Source of the DNA: Monilinia fructicola
Taxonomy: Eukaryota > Ascomycota > Leotiomycetes > Helotiales > Sclerotiniaceae
Reading direction: 5' to 3'
Assembly (NCBI GenBank): GCA_008692225.1
Contig: VICG01000003.1
Coordinates: forward strand, 799,501 to 863,500
Length of the DNA: 64,000 bases
Shown here: piece by piece, positions 36,276 through 49,696 of the stretch
Layout: every line of letters starts with the position of its first letter
Position numbering within the stretch: position 1 is the stretch's first letter
Notes under the pieces: generated by a model
Told to the model about the DNA's origin: nothing
The model's database searches: none
What the model saw: only the letters and a program-made list of their open reading frames with translations
Program-made: the position numbers and the translations under genes

Positions 36276-38804
36276 TATGAATGATTCAAGTATGTAGTAA
36301 TAGGTAAATGGACTAATGTCATGTCAGTCCTGATTTAAACACAGATTGAAGTTTTGGTAGATTTGAAAATAAGATGGAGTTCACGCACCGAAGAGAACCT
36401 GAAATGTTGAATCAGATCTAAAAGAGGAGATACGACCTGAAGCGCTTTAGTATAACAGACCAGTGCAAAGTTGTAGCAGCTCAAATGATGAATGATGTAC
36501 TAACGTGCGTTATGTCTAACTTGTCGTTGTACTTGATGCAAATCGGACTGTTGTTGATATTGGCGTTAGAAGGTAAAACGTGAGTTTTGGAAAATACGAG
36601 GGTATAGGAGGAGACTTACACTCTTGGATATATGCTCACTATACTATTTGTATGGAAAGCTCCTGACCCTGACTGAAAAAGGAGATACCTTCAAGGAAAT
36701 CACAGTTGAAGAAGGTTGGTTGTAATCTACGTAATTGTTATGTGAGAAAGAATCTCCTTGTCAAAGTTGATTATCTCAAGAAGTGAACGCGGTTTTTGAG
36801 AGAGGAAGTCCACCCGTGCTCATAAGAAACGCGGCAAGACGACCAGTTATCGGGCCGAAACGGGAATAAGAATTGAGGAGGATATATTACGGAAGTCGAT
36901 CGAAGGCTGAATGTACCGTTGAAGTGAGTGGAAAGTCAGAGTAACTTGACTCGAAGCATTTCACAGGTTAAGGTAACAATCCACCACCACCAATGATCGG
37001 ATCGTATTTGAAATAGTATTTGGAAACCAAGCAGAATGGGGAAAGGGAAACAAGATTGAGGCGAGTGATTTGAAACAAGGGGAGGTGGTAGGTGGGATGC
37101 AAACGAAGAAAGGACATTCGAATTGCCATCTGGTGGAGAAGAGCTTCTTGACATACACGGTCAACAATATACATATACATAGTACATCTTGATGACCACA
37201 GTGAAGATGCTTCTAAGTACCTATAGAATGTTTGATCCCCTTGTAAACAACAATGAAAATATCAACATCAGCATCAGCATCAGCATCAACATCATGGATC
37301 TTTGATCTCATGATAGTGCCCTTTGAATTTCCATGTTGTGGATGCTCTCCCTCCAATTACATTAAGTTTCATGACAGGATGGTGATATCAGGATTGGAGA
37401 AGGCAAGATACTGCATGAAACAAGCTATTGTAGATCGATTACTAAAGAAGAAGAAGAAGAAGAAGGAAGAAATCCAATTTAGGATTCATCCCCAAGAGAA
37501 TTGACTTCTCTTTACTTGCTAAAGTAGGAAAGCAGAACCTCGCTTTGGTGTTGTCTTTCCAAAAGGGGTAACTAACAACCATACAGTCCAATAAGAATCA
37601 CGGATGGATTGGCTCTTCATATTTCATATACCTAGGTAATGTAAAGCAGGCCCTTGGATACTTGGGTATGGAAACACTAGTCTTCTCATCCATATAATCA
37701 TGAAAAATATACAACACAGCATCATGACTTATCAAAAATAGCAATTGCCACTGACACCCCACACATTCAAAAAAAAGTACTATAAAAAAGCATAGCATAG
37801 CGTACCTCATACATATAATGCAAGCCCTTCACATCTCCTCTCCTCTCAAAAGACCTCTTATCTCTAGATTTAGACATTGTCAGCCAAACTCCCGTCTGTT
37901 GAAGATAAATCATTCTTATTGTAAAAAGAATGCAAATGGAGATATGGACAGGTCAAGTCAGGTCAAGTCAGGTCGTATGCTAATAAGAGTAGAATACACA
38001 CCACCGGTCTTTCTAACCTCCGATACACTTCTAGTCCAACCAGCCGAGAAGCAATAATTTCTCCCACCAAATGGACACGGACTTATGGAACAGAAGAGTG
38101 AATGTTGATCCAACGAACCCTTTCTTTCTCCTTTCTTTACCGAGAAATCCTAAAGGGAATTACTTCAATCCTTCCTTCTCATTGAAAATCAATAATATTG
38201 TACAAGAACTGCTGACACTTTCATATATGTTGGATCTGATAATTTGTTTGCACTGAGACTCCTTTCTTCCCATCGTCCCCTTAAACACTTCCACCATGCG
38301 TCATTCATCAGGTGAAAGACATGAAGAAAATTTGTTTAGAGCTACACATGTATCCCACGGGTTCATGCAGAGGTGACACTCATCTATCGGCGGATGCAAC
38401 CCAATTTCAGCCATCCAACCATTTCCCATGCTCCCCTTGTGTTGAGGAACCATGGAGACTGTACCTTTCACTTTGGGTATCAACGTAAGGCACCCCGGGA
38501 AATCTAATGAATGCGTGGTAAATGTGATTTTAAAATGTGAGAATTCTCTGATTAGTTTTGTTTTGAAAATTTCTTCCATTTGATTTCGTTCAACTTGAGT
38601 ACTTTTTAAATATTCTTGATGCGCAAGGAAACGCAGTGCATATGATACACAGAGCCTCTAAATTGACGTGTCCCCCATGCATATCTTTGGTTGTACAAAC
38701 GCCTTCCTTCCAGAAAGATTGCAATTATGCCTACTAACTTGAACGCAATTGCATCTGTATAGATTCTATGCAAGCTAGCCCATCATCCTCATCCCAATGT
38801 CTTT
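36276..38804. other. Gene-poor region
   Basis: About 2.5 kb without a supported gene. It contains an AACATCAGCATCAGC trinucleotide tract (~37260-37292), an AAG run (~37446-37468), a GGTCAAGTCA tandem (~37949-37975) and a TACCTAGGTA palindrome at 37629-37638. The part next to 36275 could hold upstream leader sequence of the preceding gene. Confidence 0.5.
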
Positions 38805-39814
<1,010 letters not shown>

Positions 39815-40743
39815 TTTGAATTGATTGCGTGAAAGAGAATTGAACCAAGGGGTGGAATTAATCCAAAATATACAAATTCGAGAATCGAGGAAATCAAGAG
39901 GAAAAGTTTCGCTGGTCTTTAATCTTTAATGTCAGGGAAAGGGAATGGAATTGGAACAATGTATATAGCCCTTCAGCGAGCACTGTAAATCTAGCTTGAT
40001 CTGCCGAGCGGCAACCCGGAGGACGGAACACAATTCACCGAAATATCCCCTCAACCTTGGAAAATCGACATTGATGATCAATTTCAAGCAAGTATCAAGT
40101 ATCAATCAAGAGTGGAAAGAAGAGGATATAAATTCAGGGAGGGAAGAACTTGATGAACAGTTTATATCATCAAGGACCCGAGTTAGATCTTGTCTTTACA
40201 TGAGTCCTCAATGGGTAACATTTGATATATTGAAGCAGGTCTGGTTGAGCGTTTCATCGGACTTTTACTAGCTGAAGTTATGTTATGGTTCATATGGTTC
40301 ATCCTCCGTGCAGTTCCAGTAATGCCATATTGAGGCTCCTGGAACTCCTTCTGCGTCGAACCAGCTACAAAATGAAGCCCATGTCTGATACCTAGATTAC
40401 ACCAACCATCCAGCATCCAGCTGTTCCAAATGGCCGGCAAGACTTACCTAGTACCTACGTAACAGAAAGTATATACATACCATTCAAAACCCTTGAATTG
40501 ATCCATCAGATCGGTGTTCTACATCCGATCTATCCTTCTGTCCATGATTTAACTTTGTCTTGTCACTTCCCGCTCTCCCGCCCGCCGCCAAACTAGCTGC
40601 CCGCCGTGTAACACGTGATGAAGTCTCGATCGGGTTTGGAGCTAAGCAGCACCAGGCAAGCTCTTGCCGCGAATGCCTAGGTAGAACATCAGCCTTGTCA
40701 ACAATTATCCATAACAACAAACCTCCATAAATCAAAATTCATC
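39815..40743. other. Divergent intergenic region between adk1 and rpn8
   Basis: About 930 bp separating two divergent genes and expected to hold both promoters. No gene is supported. A GGAATGGAATTGGAA run lies near 39940 and CCTAGGTAG near 40677. Confidence 0.5.
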
Positions 40744-41942
40744 ATGCCAGCTACTACGGCAGAAACCCTCTCTCTCGTTACGAGAAATGTATCAGTTGCA
40801 CCGCTGGTATTACTTTCAGCAGCAGATCATTACGACCGCTCAAGTAAAGGCACGCGCAGACGAGTAGTTGGAGTTCTCTTAGGACAGAATGATGGAAAGA
40901 ATGTACGGGTATCAAACAGTTTTGCTGGTATGTTGGCTGTCTTAGAGTTGCGAATAGAAGCTCAGTTTGATTTAATGCCCATGCTAATGGAAATGCCCAA
41001 TAGTGCCATTCGAAGAAGATGATAAAGACCCATCAGTATGGTTTTTGGATCACAACTATGTCGAGTCGATGAATGATATGTTCAAGAAGATCAATGCGAA
41101 AGAGAAGCTGATAGGATGGTATCATTCCGGGCCTAAGCTACGAGCTTCAGATTTGGAGATCAATGAATTGTTTAAGAGATATACCCCCAACCCATTACTT
41201 GTGATTATCGACGTTCAACCAAAGGAGTCTGGTGTACCAACAGATGCCTACTTTGCGATAGAGGAGATTAAAGATGTAAGTCTTTCCTCTGCCAGCTTTG
41301 GGATCGTATAGATACTGATAACATCCAAGGATGGCACAACTACATCCAAGACTTTTGTACACACACCATCAATCATCGAGGCTGAGGAGGCTGAAGAAAT
41401 CGGAGTTGAACATTTACTTAGGGATATCAGAGATGTGGCAGTTGGAACACTGGCAACAAGAATCACAAACCAAGTACAATCATTGCAGGGACTGCACCTA
41501 CGGTTACGAGACATTGGCCAATATTTACAAAAAGTCCTCGATGGAACCCTCCCAGTCAACCATGCAATCCTAGGAAACCTCCAAGACGTTTTCAATCTTC
41601 TCCCTAATCTATCTACACCCAAACCTTCCTCCCACATCCCCAACGGCGCCGCTGCACCAGTTGAGAACAACAGCGAATTAGCACATGCTATGAGCATAAA
41701 GACCAACGATCAGTTGATGGCTATCTACTTAAGTAGTTTGATCCGTGCCATCACTGCTTTCCATGATTTGATCGACAACAAGATACAGAATAGACAACAA
41801 CAAGAAGAGAAAGATGCCAAGAAGGATGAAGCCAAAGATGAGAAAGACAAAGAAGACCGATGGGGCTAACGGTGTAAATGGAGATGCGAAAGAGGGCAAG
41901 GAAGCAGAAAAGGACAAAGAGGATAAGGAAAAGAAGAAGTGA
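40744..41942 (+). CDS. rpn8: 26S proteasome lid subunit Rpn8
   Basis: MPN-domain protein. Exon 1 has [15 protein letters not shown] and RVVGVLLGQ. Introns 40928-41003 and 41276-41329 are removed, giving [16 protein letters not shown], then [20 protein letters not shown]. The last carries the degenerate metal site typical of Rpn8, which lacks the active JAMM motif of its partner Rpn11. The C-terminal half ([32 protein letters not shown]) forms the lid-assembly helices. The Lys/Glu/Asp-rich tail needs one base removed at CC (41857-41858). The coding length then divides exactly by three (355 residues) and ends DKEDKEKKK at 41942, which is strong evidence for an inserted base. Without it the protein would stop at KEDRWG. 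Confidence 0.93.
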
Positions 41943-42489
41943 TGATGGAATGATTGGGGGAGTTGGTCACAATCTTTGGGTGTTTTATGAGGTATGGACA
42001 TTCAGAACGGGGCAGGGCATGACATGACATTTGAGATGAGGTTGAGGATGAAATGTCACTGTATCATAAATGCATAACTTGCGAATAATAGCAGCCATGC
42101 AAAGTTTCAAATGTGATTTATCAATTCATATCTGTCAAGTGATATTGTTCCTCAATTTCCCGAATCAAAGCAGCTGCTATCATTTCCTTTCCCTTGCTTT
42201 ACTAAATTGTAAATGCAACTCCCCACCCTCGTGAGAGACCTCTTTCGAACCCCTATACGCCAGCCGACAAGCCCCAATAACCATCCAACAACCCCAGCAC
42301 AATGTAACACAATCCTCACACCCCCAACTCTCCTACCTCCCTCTTCCACCATGATATTCCTCGTCCTCCTAAACCCCTCCTCTCCCCCCCCTTTCGCTAA
42401 CCTCCTCCCCCCTCACCAACCAACACCCCCACCCCCACACCCTCTTCTCTCTCATGCACCAGCCCTCAGCCACCACCCCTTAGATTAAC
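41943..42489. other. Intergenic region, C-rich
   Basis: This sits between the convergent rpn8 and the SWIM gene. The right half is pyrimidine-rich (CCCCCAC, CCTCC runs). No gene is supported. Confidence 0.5.
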
Positions 42490-43587
42490 TAGCCGACCAC
42501 ACAACCACCCACCCACCCACCCATCCACCAACACCGCCACGTCCCCACCGCCTCAAATAACCAACCCGGCCATCTCCTCCCTCCCCACCCTCCTCTCGCG
42601 CACGCACCCCCCCAACACCGTCGCCCACCTCTCGCCCAACAGACAGGCGAGCAGGTGTTTACACATGGGCGTTTCGGGGGTGCGGGCGTGGCCTCCGCCG
42701 TAGATCCAGCGGGTTTCTGTGCGGGGGCGAGGGGGCGTCGGAGGCGGAATGGGAATGGGAATGGCGGGATATGCGGAGTAGGTGAAGGCGGCGCAGGTGC
42801 AGTTCCAGGCGGAGAGGTGCACGGTGTGGGGGTTTTGGGAGGGGGCGGGGGTTGATGCTGCGGGGCGGGAGTGGGAGTGGGAGTGGGTGGCGTGCCGTTT
42901 TGGGGCTGTGGAGTGGGGGGAGTGGACTTGGTGGAGGGTGATGCGGGGTGGAGGGGTGGGGATGGATGGGGGAGGGGGAGGGGGAGGAAGGGGCCTGGGG
43001 TTGTACATGTGTGATTGATCATGAGGGGGGATTGTATGCCCCGGCCGGTGCTGGGCCGTCCTGCTCGTCGGGTTGTGACGGGGGGCGTTCCCGGGATTCG
43101 TGCCCTTCCCTTGTTGGTCGGTGCTGGGCTTTTTCGGTCTCGTCGTAGAGACTTTGATGTCCGACTCTGGCGCCCGTCACGGACATGCCCTTTGCATGCG
43201 CGTGGTCCTGAATTAGTTCCCCCTTCCTCCAGACCATGATCATCCTCACCATCGTCTCCCTCCCCCTCCTCCCCGAAGAACAACCCTCACCACGCCCCCC
43301 CTATCCAATAAATCTAACGCCTGCAATAGTAGCGGCGGCGGGAAAATCACATGCAATGTCATCAGCAAGGCTTTCTTCTCCGCTTCCACACTCTTGAGGC
43401 GATTCTCTGCATCTACAGGCCTGGCGTCCCTGTGGGGAGTAACAGACGAGGAATATGGGTTTGGCGATGGCGATGGCGCTGGTGCGTGATGAGATTGTGA
43501 GGGTGTGGAAGTAAGTGTGTTGAAGAGGGATGTCATGAAGGCGCGGGGTGAGGGGAGGGGTGAAGGTTGGGGATGGGTGGTAGACAT
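42490..43587 (-). CDS. sws1: SWIM zinc-finger protein, Sws1/Shu2-like
   Basis: The N-terminus reads MSTTHPQPSPLPSPRAF and a Ser/Pro segment, then LKSVEAEKKALL and LHVIFPPPLLLQALDLLDRG. The last matches the ALDLLDR motif that precedes the finger in ZSWIM7/Sws1 proteins. The SWIM finger follows: SAWNCTCAAFTYSAYPA (Cys-x-Cys) and then TPETPMCKHLLACLLGER (Cys-x-His). Family members bind a Rad51 paralogue in the Shu complex and promote Rad51 filament formation. Between the two Cys pairs and before the finger lie Pro/His/Thr-rich inserts. The pieces occupy different frames (43246-43587, 43019-43252 and 42553-43008), so at least two frame changes are needed, as in the neighbouring genes. The 3' end is uncertain: one frame stops near 42553, another at 42489. 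GC content is much higher than in the flanks. Confidence 0.65.
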
Positions 43588-44139
43588 TGTGAGTGATGTG
43601 ATGTGATGTATCTACTTGAACCAAACTGAAGAGAACGAATGTGATGATGTAAGATTTATGAATATCTCAAGCGTTATAGAAGATGGATATTAAACAGACA
43701 GATGAGATGAAAAGGTACGATAAAGAGATGAAAAGGAGACAATTATTACAACGACCTGATGATTATTCGATGATAGATGTAATCTCTTGCGTTGAAACTG
43801 TATATGAAAGATGTTGATGAAATGAAATTGAATGGAGTTTAATAAAGTGTTGTTGAAGATCGTTTGTGAGGGACTGGAGGAGTCGTGATGAGATGCGATG
43901 AGATCCAAAAAGGAGAGGTTAGAAGAATCTCGCTTGCGTGTTTGTTTAGCCTTCCAATCACTTATTTCACACCTCACTTCAAATCTACAAATTCCATCTA
44001 TAAATTTTGCAAGACATCTCTCTGTTTTTCTCATACTTTCTTTTCAATCATACATACAATTTCTCTAACTCATATATACAGCAAAAAAGTAACCCTTCCC
44101 CTATTCACCCGGCCCTTGTTCCAATCCCAACCCATACAT
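43588..44139. other. Intergenic region, no gene seen
   Basis: This lies between two minus-strand genes. It is AT-rich with GATGAGATG-type short repeats near 43880-43905. It probably holds the promoter of the SWIM gene and the 3' end of the next gene. Confidence 0.5.
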
Positions 44140-45424
44140 CTAGACCCATTCCCTCGGTTCCCTCAAAACATCTACCAACCTCTGTTCTCTCTACTTCCCT
44201 TTTCAGGCTCATACATATACCTCCAACTGGCCGTCAAAGGTAAACTCATCAAAATACTCTCCACACTCTTGCACTGGGGGTATTTTAAACCAAAAGCAGT
44301 CCCTCTATCATGTACCAAATTGAACTCCACATACCGACCTCTTCTAATTTGTTGCCATTCCTTTTCCTTTTCAGTGTATGGCATATCTTTCCTCTTGTTG
44401 ATGATTGGGAGATACGAGGGAAGGAATGCCTTCAAACAACTTTGCGCAAAGGCAAAAGTGTTCTCTTGGTCCTTTTCTTCTCCGTCTAAATCGTCAAAGA
44501 AAATTCCGCCAACGCCGCGAGTTTCCCCTCGGTGTTTGTTGGAGAAGTAGTGGTCGCACCACTTCTTGAATCGAGGATAGTATTCTTTATCATGGTTGTC
44601 GCATGCTTCCTTGATCGTCTTGTGGAAATGAATCGCATCTTCATCGAATAGGTAACTGGGCGTAAGATCTGTGCCTCCGCCAAACCACCATGCGCTGGGT
44701 GTACCATCCGGGTTTTCGGTTTCGAAGTATCGATAGTTGAGGTGGACAGTTGGCGCCATTGGATTCGCTGGGTGGAGAAACCATACTCAATCCTGCAGCA
44801 AAAAAAGTTGAGGGATTGAACTTCAGGGTCGATAGCCTTGTGGTTGACTCGCATCTTCTCAAATCGCAGGTCGAGGTAATGTTCCATATACCACACTAAT
44901 GTTCACTCCTGCCTTTTCGAAGACATTGCCGTCTTGCAAGACACTGGAGATCCCTCCTCCACCATTTTCCCTCGTCCATGTATCGACTCGAAACTTCTTG
45001 CCATCAACCTGTTCTAACTCATGGACAATTTCCCTTTTGTTGTTGTTTAATGAAATTCCTCCATTCGCAGGCGCATAGGCGAATTCTCCGTAACTCCAGA
45101 TTCACGCTTGGTGAGAGTATCCCTTTCCGCAATAGTAGGTGAGTCCGCTTTAGTCGGTTCTTCTGTTGCCTGTTGAGGTGTAAGTGAAGCACGAGGCTTA
45201 AGTCTGAGTCGAATTCCCCATACCATATTGTAAATTAAAGCCGTAATAAACACAATTCCAACAGCAATTCTAGTTTTGGGAGCCCAGACAGTAGTTCTTC
45301 CACTTGGCCTAGGAGGCTTTTGATAATCTGCAAAAGTTCTCTGAGGGTACAAAGGTACGGGACGTCTAAAGAAAGAAGTTCTTCCCAAGCTCGAGCATCG
45401 AGCTGTTCTTATTGAAAGGGACAT
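44140..45424 (-). CDS. hem13: Coproporphyrinogen III oxidase (heme synthesis)
   Basis: Oxygen-dependent decarboxylase converting coproporphyrinogen III to protoporphyrinogen IX. The N-terminus is a basic mitochondrial-type presequence with a hydrophobic segment ([19 protein letters not shown]). Then come [57 protein letters not shown] and [13 protein letters not shown] (substrate region). Next are [57 protein letters not shown] and [10 protein letters not shown]. Frame breaks, mostly one extra base, lie at 45052, 45032-45034, 44861-44863, ~44825 and 44778-44780; a further shift near 44190 leads to a terminal REPREWV at 44140. The conserved protein continues smoothly across each break, so the gene is very likely intact in the organism. 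The hydrophobic N-terminal segment is longer than in cytosolic yeast Hem13 and suggests mitochondrial membrane association. Confidence 0.9.
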
Positions 45425-48058
45425 TGTGAAAGAATGAAAGTGGTCACCGTTTGCAACTTGGATTTAATAAAGGAAGAGTTTGTGAACTATAGTGAAAGAA
45501 AGATGAGAAACATGCCACAAATAAGGAGATATTTGTTGGTGGAAAGATTGTCGGAGGTTGATTTAAAGAACTAGATTTGTCGATATACTTTTCGCTCTTC
45601 GCCGTGGTACGATTTCTAGCATTATGACGGCGATGAATGGTCAATTTTTAGAAGAAGCATTGACCATGGGGGGGATTTTGGTAAGGATTGATTAATCTAT
45701 TATACTCCAGCTGGAGGGCTGTACAAGTACTGATAAGTATTACCTAGATGCCGTCGGGTACGAGCAAAACTCCGAATGCGAATACAGAACAGGCTAATTA
45801 CGGAGGTAGTAGGTAGTAGGTAGTAGGTAGGAGGGAATTGGATAGGGAGGTAGTTGGTACTAGGTATATATAATATATATAATATATATATAATATAGTA
45901 TGAGGGAGAGATTTGTATGAATGGATGTTGGCATGGCGAGACGGGAGTATGGAATCATACATTTTGAGCATGTTTTGAGAGATTTGCTTGATTAACCTGA
46001 TGTCGGGAGAGAGGAGAGATATTAAAATGAATGGAAGATTAATAGAATATGTATGAATGACCTTATATGGATGGATGATGGATGATTAATCCATTGACTG
46101 ATGAGACGTAGTTGACTACCCAGTATATATAAATGCGGTATATCATATGAATGTAAGAGTCGATAGTCCAGTCCAAGTCATGAGCACCGATGTATGTACT
46201 CGAGGAGTAATCGAGGTATTAGATAGGTTGACGATGCCCAGGTGCTTTATAATAAAGGGGTTTCAAGGTTCGTTTAACCATCCATGGATGATTATAATAT
46301 TTATGATATTGTTCTTATAAAAGGGTTATGATTCAATGATATATGTACATATATATATATACCTAATACATATAGTACATACCCAGATATACATATATAC
46401 ATATAAACCATCTCCCTAATACTCTTATCCTTACTTATCCTTACCCCATCTCCTTCCTCATCTCCTTCCCCATCTCATCTCCAGCCTCTTTTAACTCTCC
46501 AGTTTTACTTGATGGCTACTTGTTACTGTTTGTGAACTCCAGGGCTCCAGCTACAGTACTTGTAACTGACTGTTCATGGCGGGGACTACTTGTGATTAGT
46601 CATGGACTATAAATGGGCAGTTTCTATATTCATGGATCGGGGTGTTAGGTTAGATGGATGAGAACGATCCCTTCCCAGTAAGTATAATAAAGGTCAAAGA
46701 GGAGGAGGAGGAGGTATAGTAGGTATCTAATAAATGATACTGAATAGCTCCAGCTAGTCTAATAACGGACATATATATATATATATATAGATATATATAT
46801 ATATATCATGATACAGATAAAGGGTGAATGAATAAATACCTACCTAGGTAGCAATCAGTAAGAATGAATGAATGAATGAGTACTGCAAGTGATGTTTATG
46901 CCCATGATCATGTGCCCATAAACTCATCAAGGTACTAGGGAGGTATGTAGGGAGGGCTGTCGATACTACTCGATAGGCACCTAGGTAGATACTAGCTGGA
47001 GATAGATAGGTATCAAGAGCAGAATCCGAAACAGCTTACCAAAGTCATTAAAGACATTTAGCCAGTTTTCATTTTCATTTTCATAGTTTATATAATAAGT
47101 ATGAATGATTGATAAATATAAAAAATCCTATTAAAAGGTATTTAGTTAATTTTAATATTTTCGAATTAGTGAGGATATAAATGGTATAGTGTATTTATAT
47201 AAATAGCATAATATATTTATATAAATGGCATAGTATATAATGATCTTAAAGCATTAAAGTATATATTTGTTTGTTGATCATATAATCAACCCCTCTTTTC
47301 GCTATAATAAGTTAATTTGATGAAAATGAAGCTTCACTTTATATTCATCGAAATAGATAAATATGAAATGGATCAAAGGATTTCATAATTGCCCTTTTGG
47401 GATTCGTTTTAACAATGGATCGATTGCTACTATGAATTCCCTTATTCGAAACTTTTAATAGTTACCTAAATGTCTCTATTCACTCACTTATTACTCACTC
47501 TTGATCGTCAGCTGCTTTCGATTGCTTTCTATTAATTCACCCAAAGTAAAGTCTCTTCAAACCCTTTATACCGTACACCTGGTATCATACTAGGTACTTC
47601 TACTATCCATACTTACCTAGGATTACTATACCCACCTACCCATAAGTACCTCTCTACCTCTCTACCTCTCTACGCACTTATTGCCTACTAGGTGCACCTA
47701 GATTTCTACCCTCCCCACCTACTTATCACTAGGCATAAACCGTGTCACGTGTGTGATTCACAATCAACCATCCATCCACTCACCGCTTACGCTACTGAGC
47801 CAGCCACTCAAAGGTAGCCAGTCTCGCGCCATTCCTCCGTAGGTACAATTAGCTACTAGGTACCTATCTATCTACCTACACCTCCTCCTACTTACTACCT
47901 TTCCCCTCTATTCATTCATCCATCCTTCATTACATCCATCCATCAAAATCACTTACCAGCCAACATCAACTCGACTTACCTCCCTGAACTTGTTTACCAT
48001 AATCAATAAATCAAAAACAACTCCTAACCTAACATCCAACAACTTATCTTATTTCAAT
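45425..48058. other. Long repeat-rich non-coding region upstream of atg8
   Basis: 2.6 kb without a supported gene. It contains GGTAGTAGGTAGTAGG (~45805-45835), TATATAATATATATAA (~45864-45898), AT dinucleotide runs (46770-46806) and AATGAATGAATGA (~46862-46878). TACCTAGGTA lies at 46841-46850, and a strongly AT-rich block lies at ~47080-47290. Nearer atg8 it turns pyrimidine- and ACCTAC-rich (47575-47990). It must hold the divergent promoters of the heme gene and atg8 and possibly a long atg8 leader. Confidence 0.55.
46770..46806. repeat. AT dinucleotide microsatellite
   Basis: Near-perfect TA repeats interrupted once (GATATATAT). They lie in the long non-coding region upstream of atg8. Confidence 0.85.
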
Positions 48059-48771
48059 ATGCGATCCAAGTTTAAGGACGAGCACCCTTTCGAGAAGCGC
48101 AAGGCTGAAGCCGAACGCATCGTAAGTCGCATTTCAATCCCTTAACCAGCACCTATCCTTTCCCCACCCTCTCACTCCCATCACCAAGCCTTTATCACGA
48201 TCTATCTTCATTTGTATCGAAAGGAAAACTAACCTCTCATTCACAGCGTCAAAAATACTCTGACCGCATCCCCGTAATCTGCGAGAAGGTCGAGAAAATC
48301 TGACATCGCCACAATCGACAAGAAGAAGTATCTTGTGCCCAGCGATCTCACCGTCGGCCAATTTGTCTACGTGATCCGAAAGCGTATCAAGCTCTCCCCT
48401 GAAAAAGCCATCTTTATCTTCGTCGATGAGGTCTTACCGCCTACTGCGGCTTTGATGAGCTCCATTTATGAGGAACATAAGGATGAGGATGGGTATGTGT
48501 TTTCACCACCCCGCTTTTCATAACGTCATACCGCTCTATCGTTCCGTTATCGTGTCCTATCGCGATAAACCATCAAATCATAACCCAACGCAACCCAACG
48601 CAACGCCAACGCAACGTCTATAGATGAACAAAGAAAAGACCGCGATGCAATGATATATGAGACGGATATGGGTATGAGAGATGCATGCTAACATAACCCC
48701 TCAATAGTTTCCTATACATCTCCTACTCGGGCGAAAACACCTTCGGAGGAGCCTTGGAAGAAGCCAACTAA
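48059..48771 (+). CDS. atg8: Autophagy-related ubiquitin-like protein Atg8
   Basis: Lipid-conjugated ubiquitin-like protein of autophagosome membranes. Exon 1 is [21 protein letters not shown]. Intron 48122-48246 is followed by [62 protein letters not shown] and HKDEDG. Intron 48493-48707 then leads to [13 protein letters not shown] and a tail GALEEAN. The glycine after TF (residue 116) is the site exposed by Atg4 and joined to phosphatidylethanolamine. One extra A in the run 48295-48298 creates a false stop; removing it makes the spliced length exactly 124 codons. Both introns are longer than most others in the window. Confidence 0.95.
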
Positions 48772-49696
48772 ATCCATCTTCCTCTCTCATCACTTCAGTA
48801 CAACATAACATCATTCCGGCGTTTATCAGGCGGGGCGATGATGGATAGGCAGGGCAGTGTGACTCTACATTACAACCTAGGGCAGTTTTTTCTTTTCTCA
48901 TCATCGACTTTTTCCGTATTTCCTCTCTCCAGCACGTAAAGGTTTACCAATCAGCCGTTCCCAAATGATATTCATGAGCGACAACCCCTTTCGCAACAAA
49001 GGAGACTAGCGATAAACAATGACTATCTGTACGTGGGACGGTTGTGTGTGTTTTCGAGAGTCGGAGCTTGGGGAATCGACGTTGTGGATTATTCGTAGGG
49101 GTCGTTTCTTTTTACTTGTTTCGTGCCATTGGAGGGAGGGGTTTATTGGGAATAGGTACAATGTGATACGATGCTTTCTGCCAACACATGCATAATTTCA
49201 CCATTTGATAGCCATGCGTGAAGAAGTCGTTTGATTTGTGATCTGTTCTGATGGTGACGATCTCCTATACTAATCTAATTCTAACGAATGTGCACTGTCC
49301 CCGTCAACCCAGTTCTTCCGTACTACTTGCTTGTAAAGAATGTTCGATTATTCATCTGTGATCCCAGAGAGCTCTGTAATGACTTGAGGCTATTCAATGT
49401 GATAGCTCAATACTCAAACACTAACAATATTCATAAGCACTTCTCATACGCCGATCCATAATCATCTGATTCCGCACTGTAAACATTCCACCAGACAGGA
49501 GCATTTCAGGACTACCTTGCGTCGCACACAGCAAACATTCCATCCAACCTATGACAAGCAAGACGATGAGAGTTTTGTGACTTGTGCTTCGATGTGGCCT
49601 AGTTCTCTAAAGAAACATGGTATTTATTCTTTCCCGATCTACCAATCGTTCCAAAGACCGAACTCAACTTTTTCTTCAAAGAACGCGGAGAGTCAT
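48772..49696. other. Intergenic region, atg8 3' side
   Basis: No gene is supported in this 0.9 kb between convergent genes; small frames show no conserved feature. Confidence 0.5.

Noticed and set aside
37253..37504. 83-residue ORF with Ser-Ala repeats and a Lys run
   Set aside because: Composed of CATCAG and AAG trinucleotide repeats; no conserved segment.
42655..43239. Plus-strand Gly-rich open frames opposite the SWIM gene
   Set aside because: They are the complement of Pro/His/Thr-rich coding sequence; the minus strand carries the SWIM and ALDLLDR motifs.
45805..45898. Short regular repeats as a possible CRISPR-like array
   Set aside because: They are simple microsatellites without unique spacers in a eukaryotic genome.
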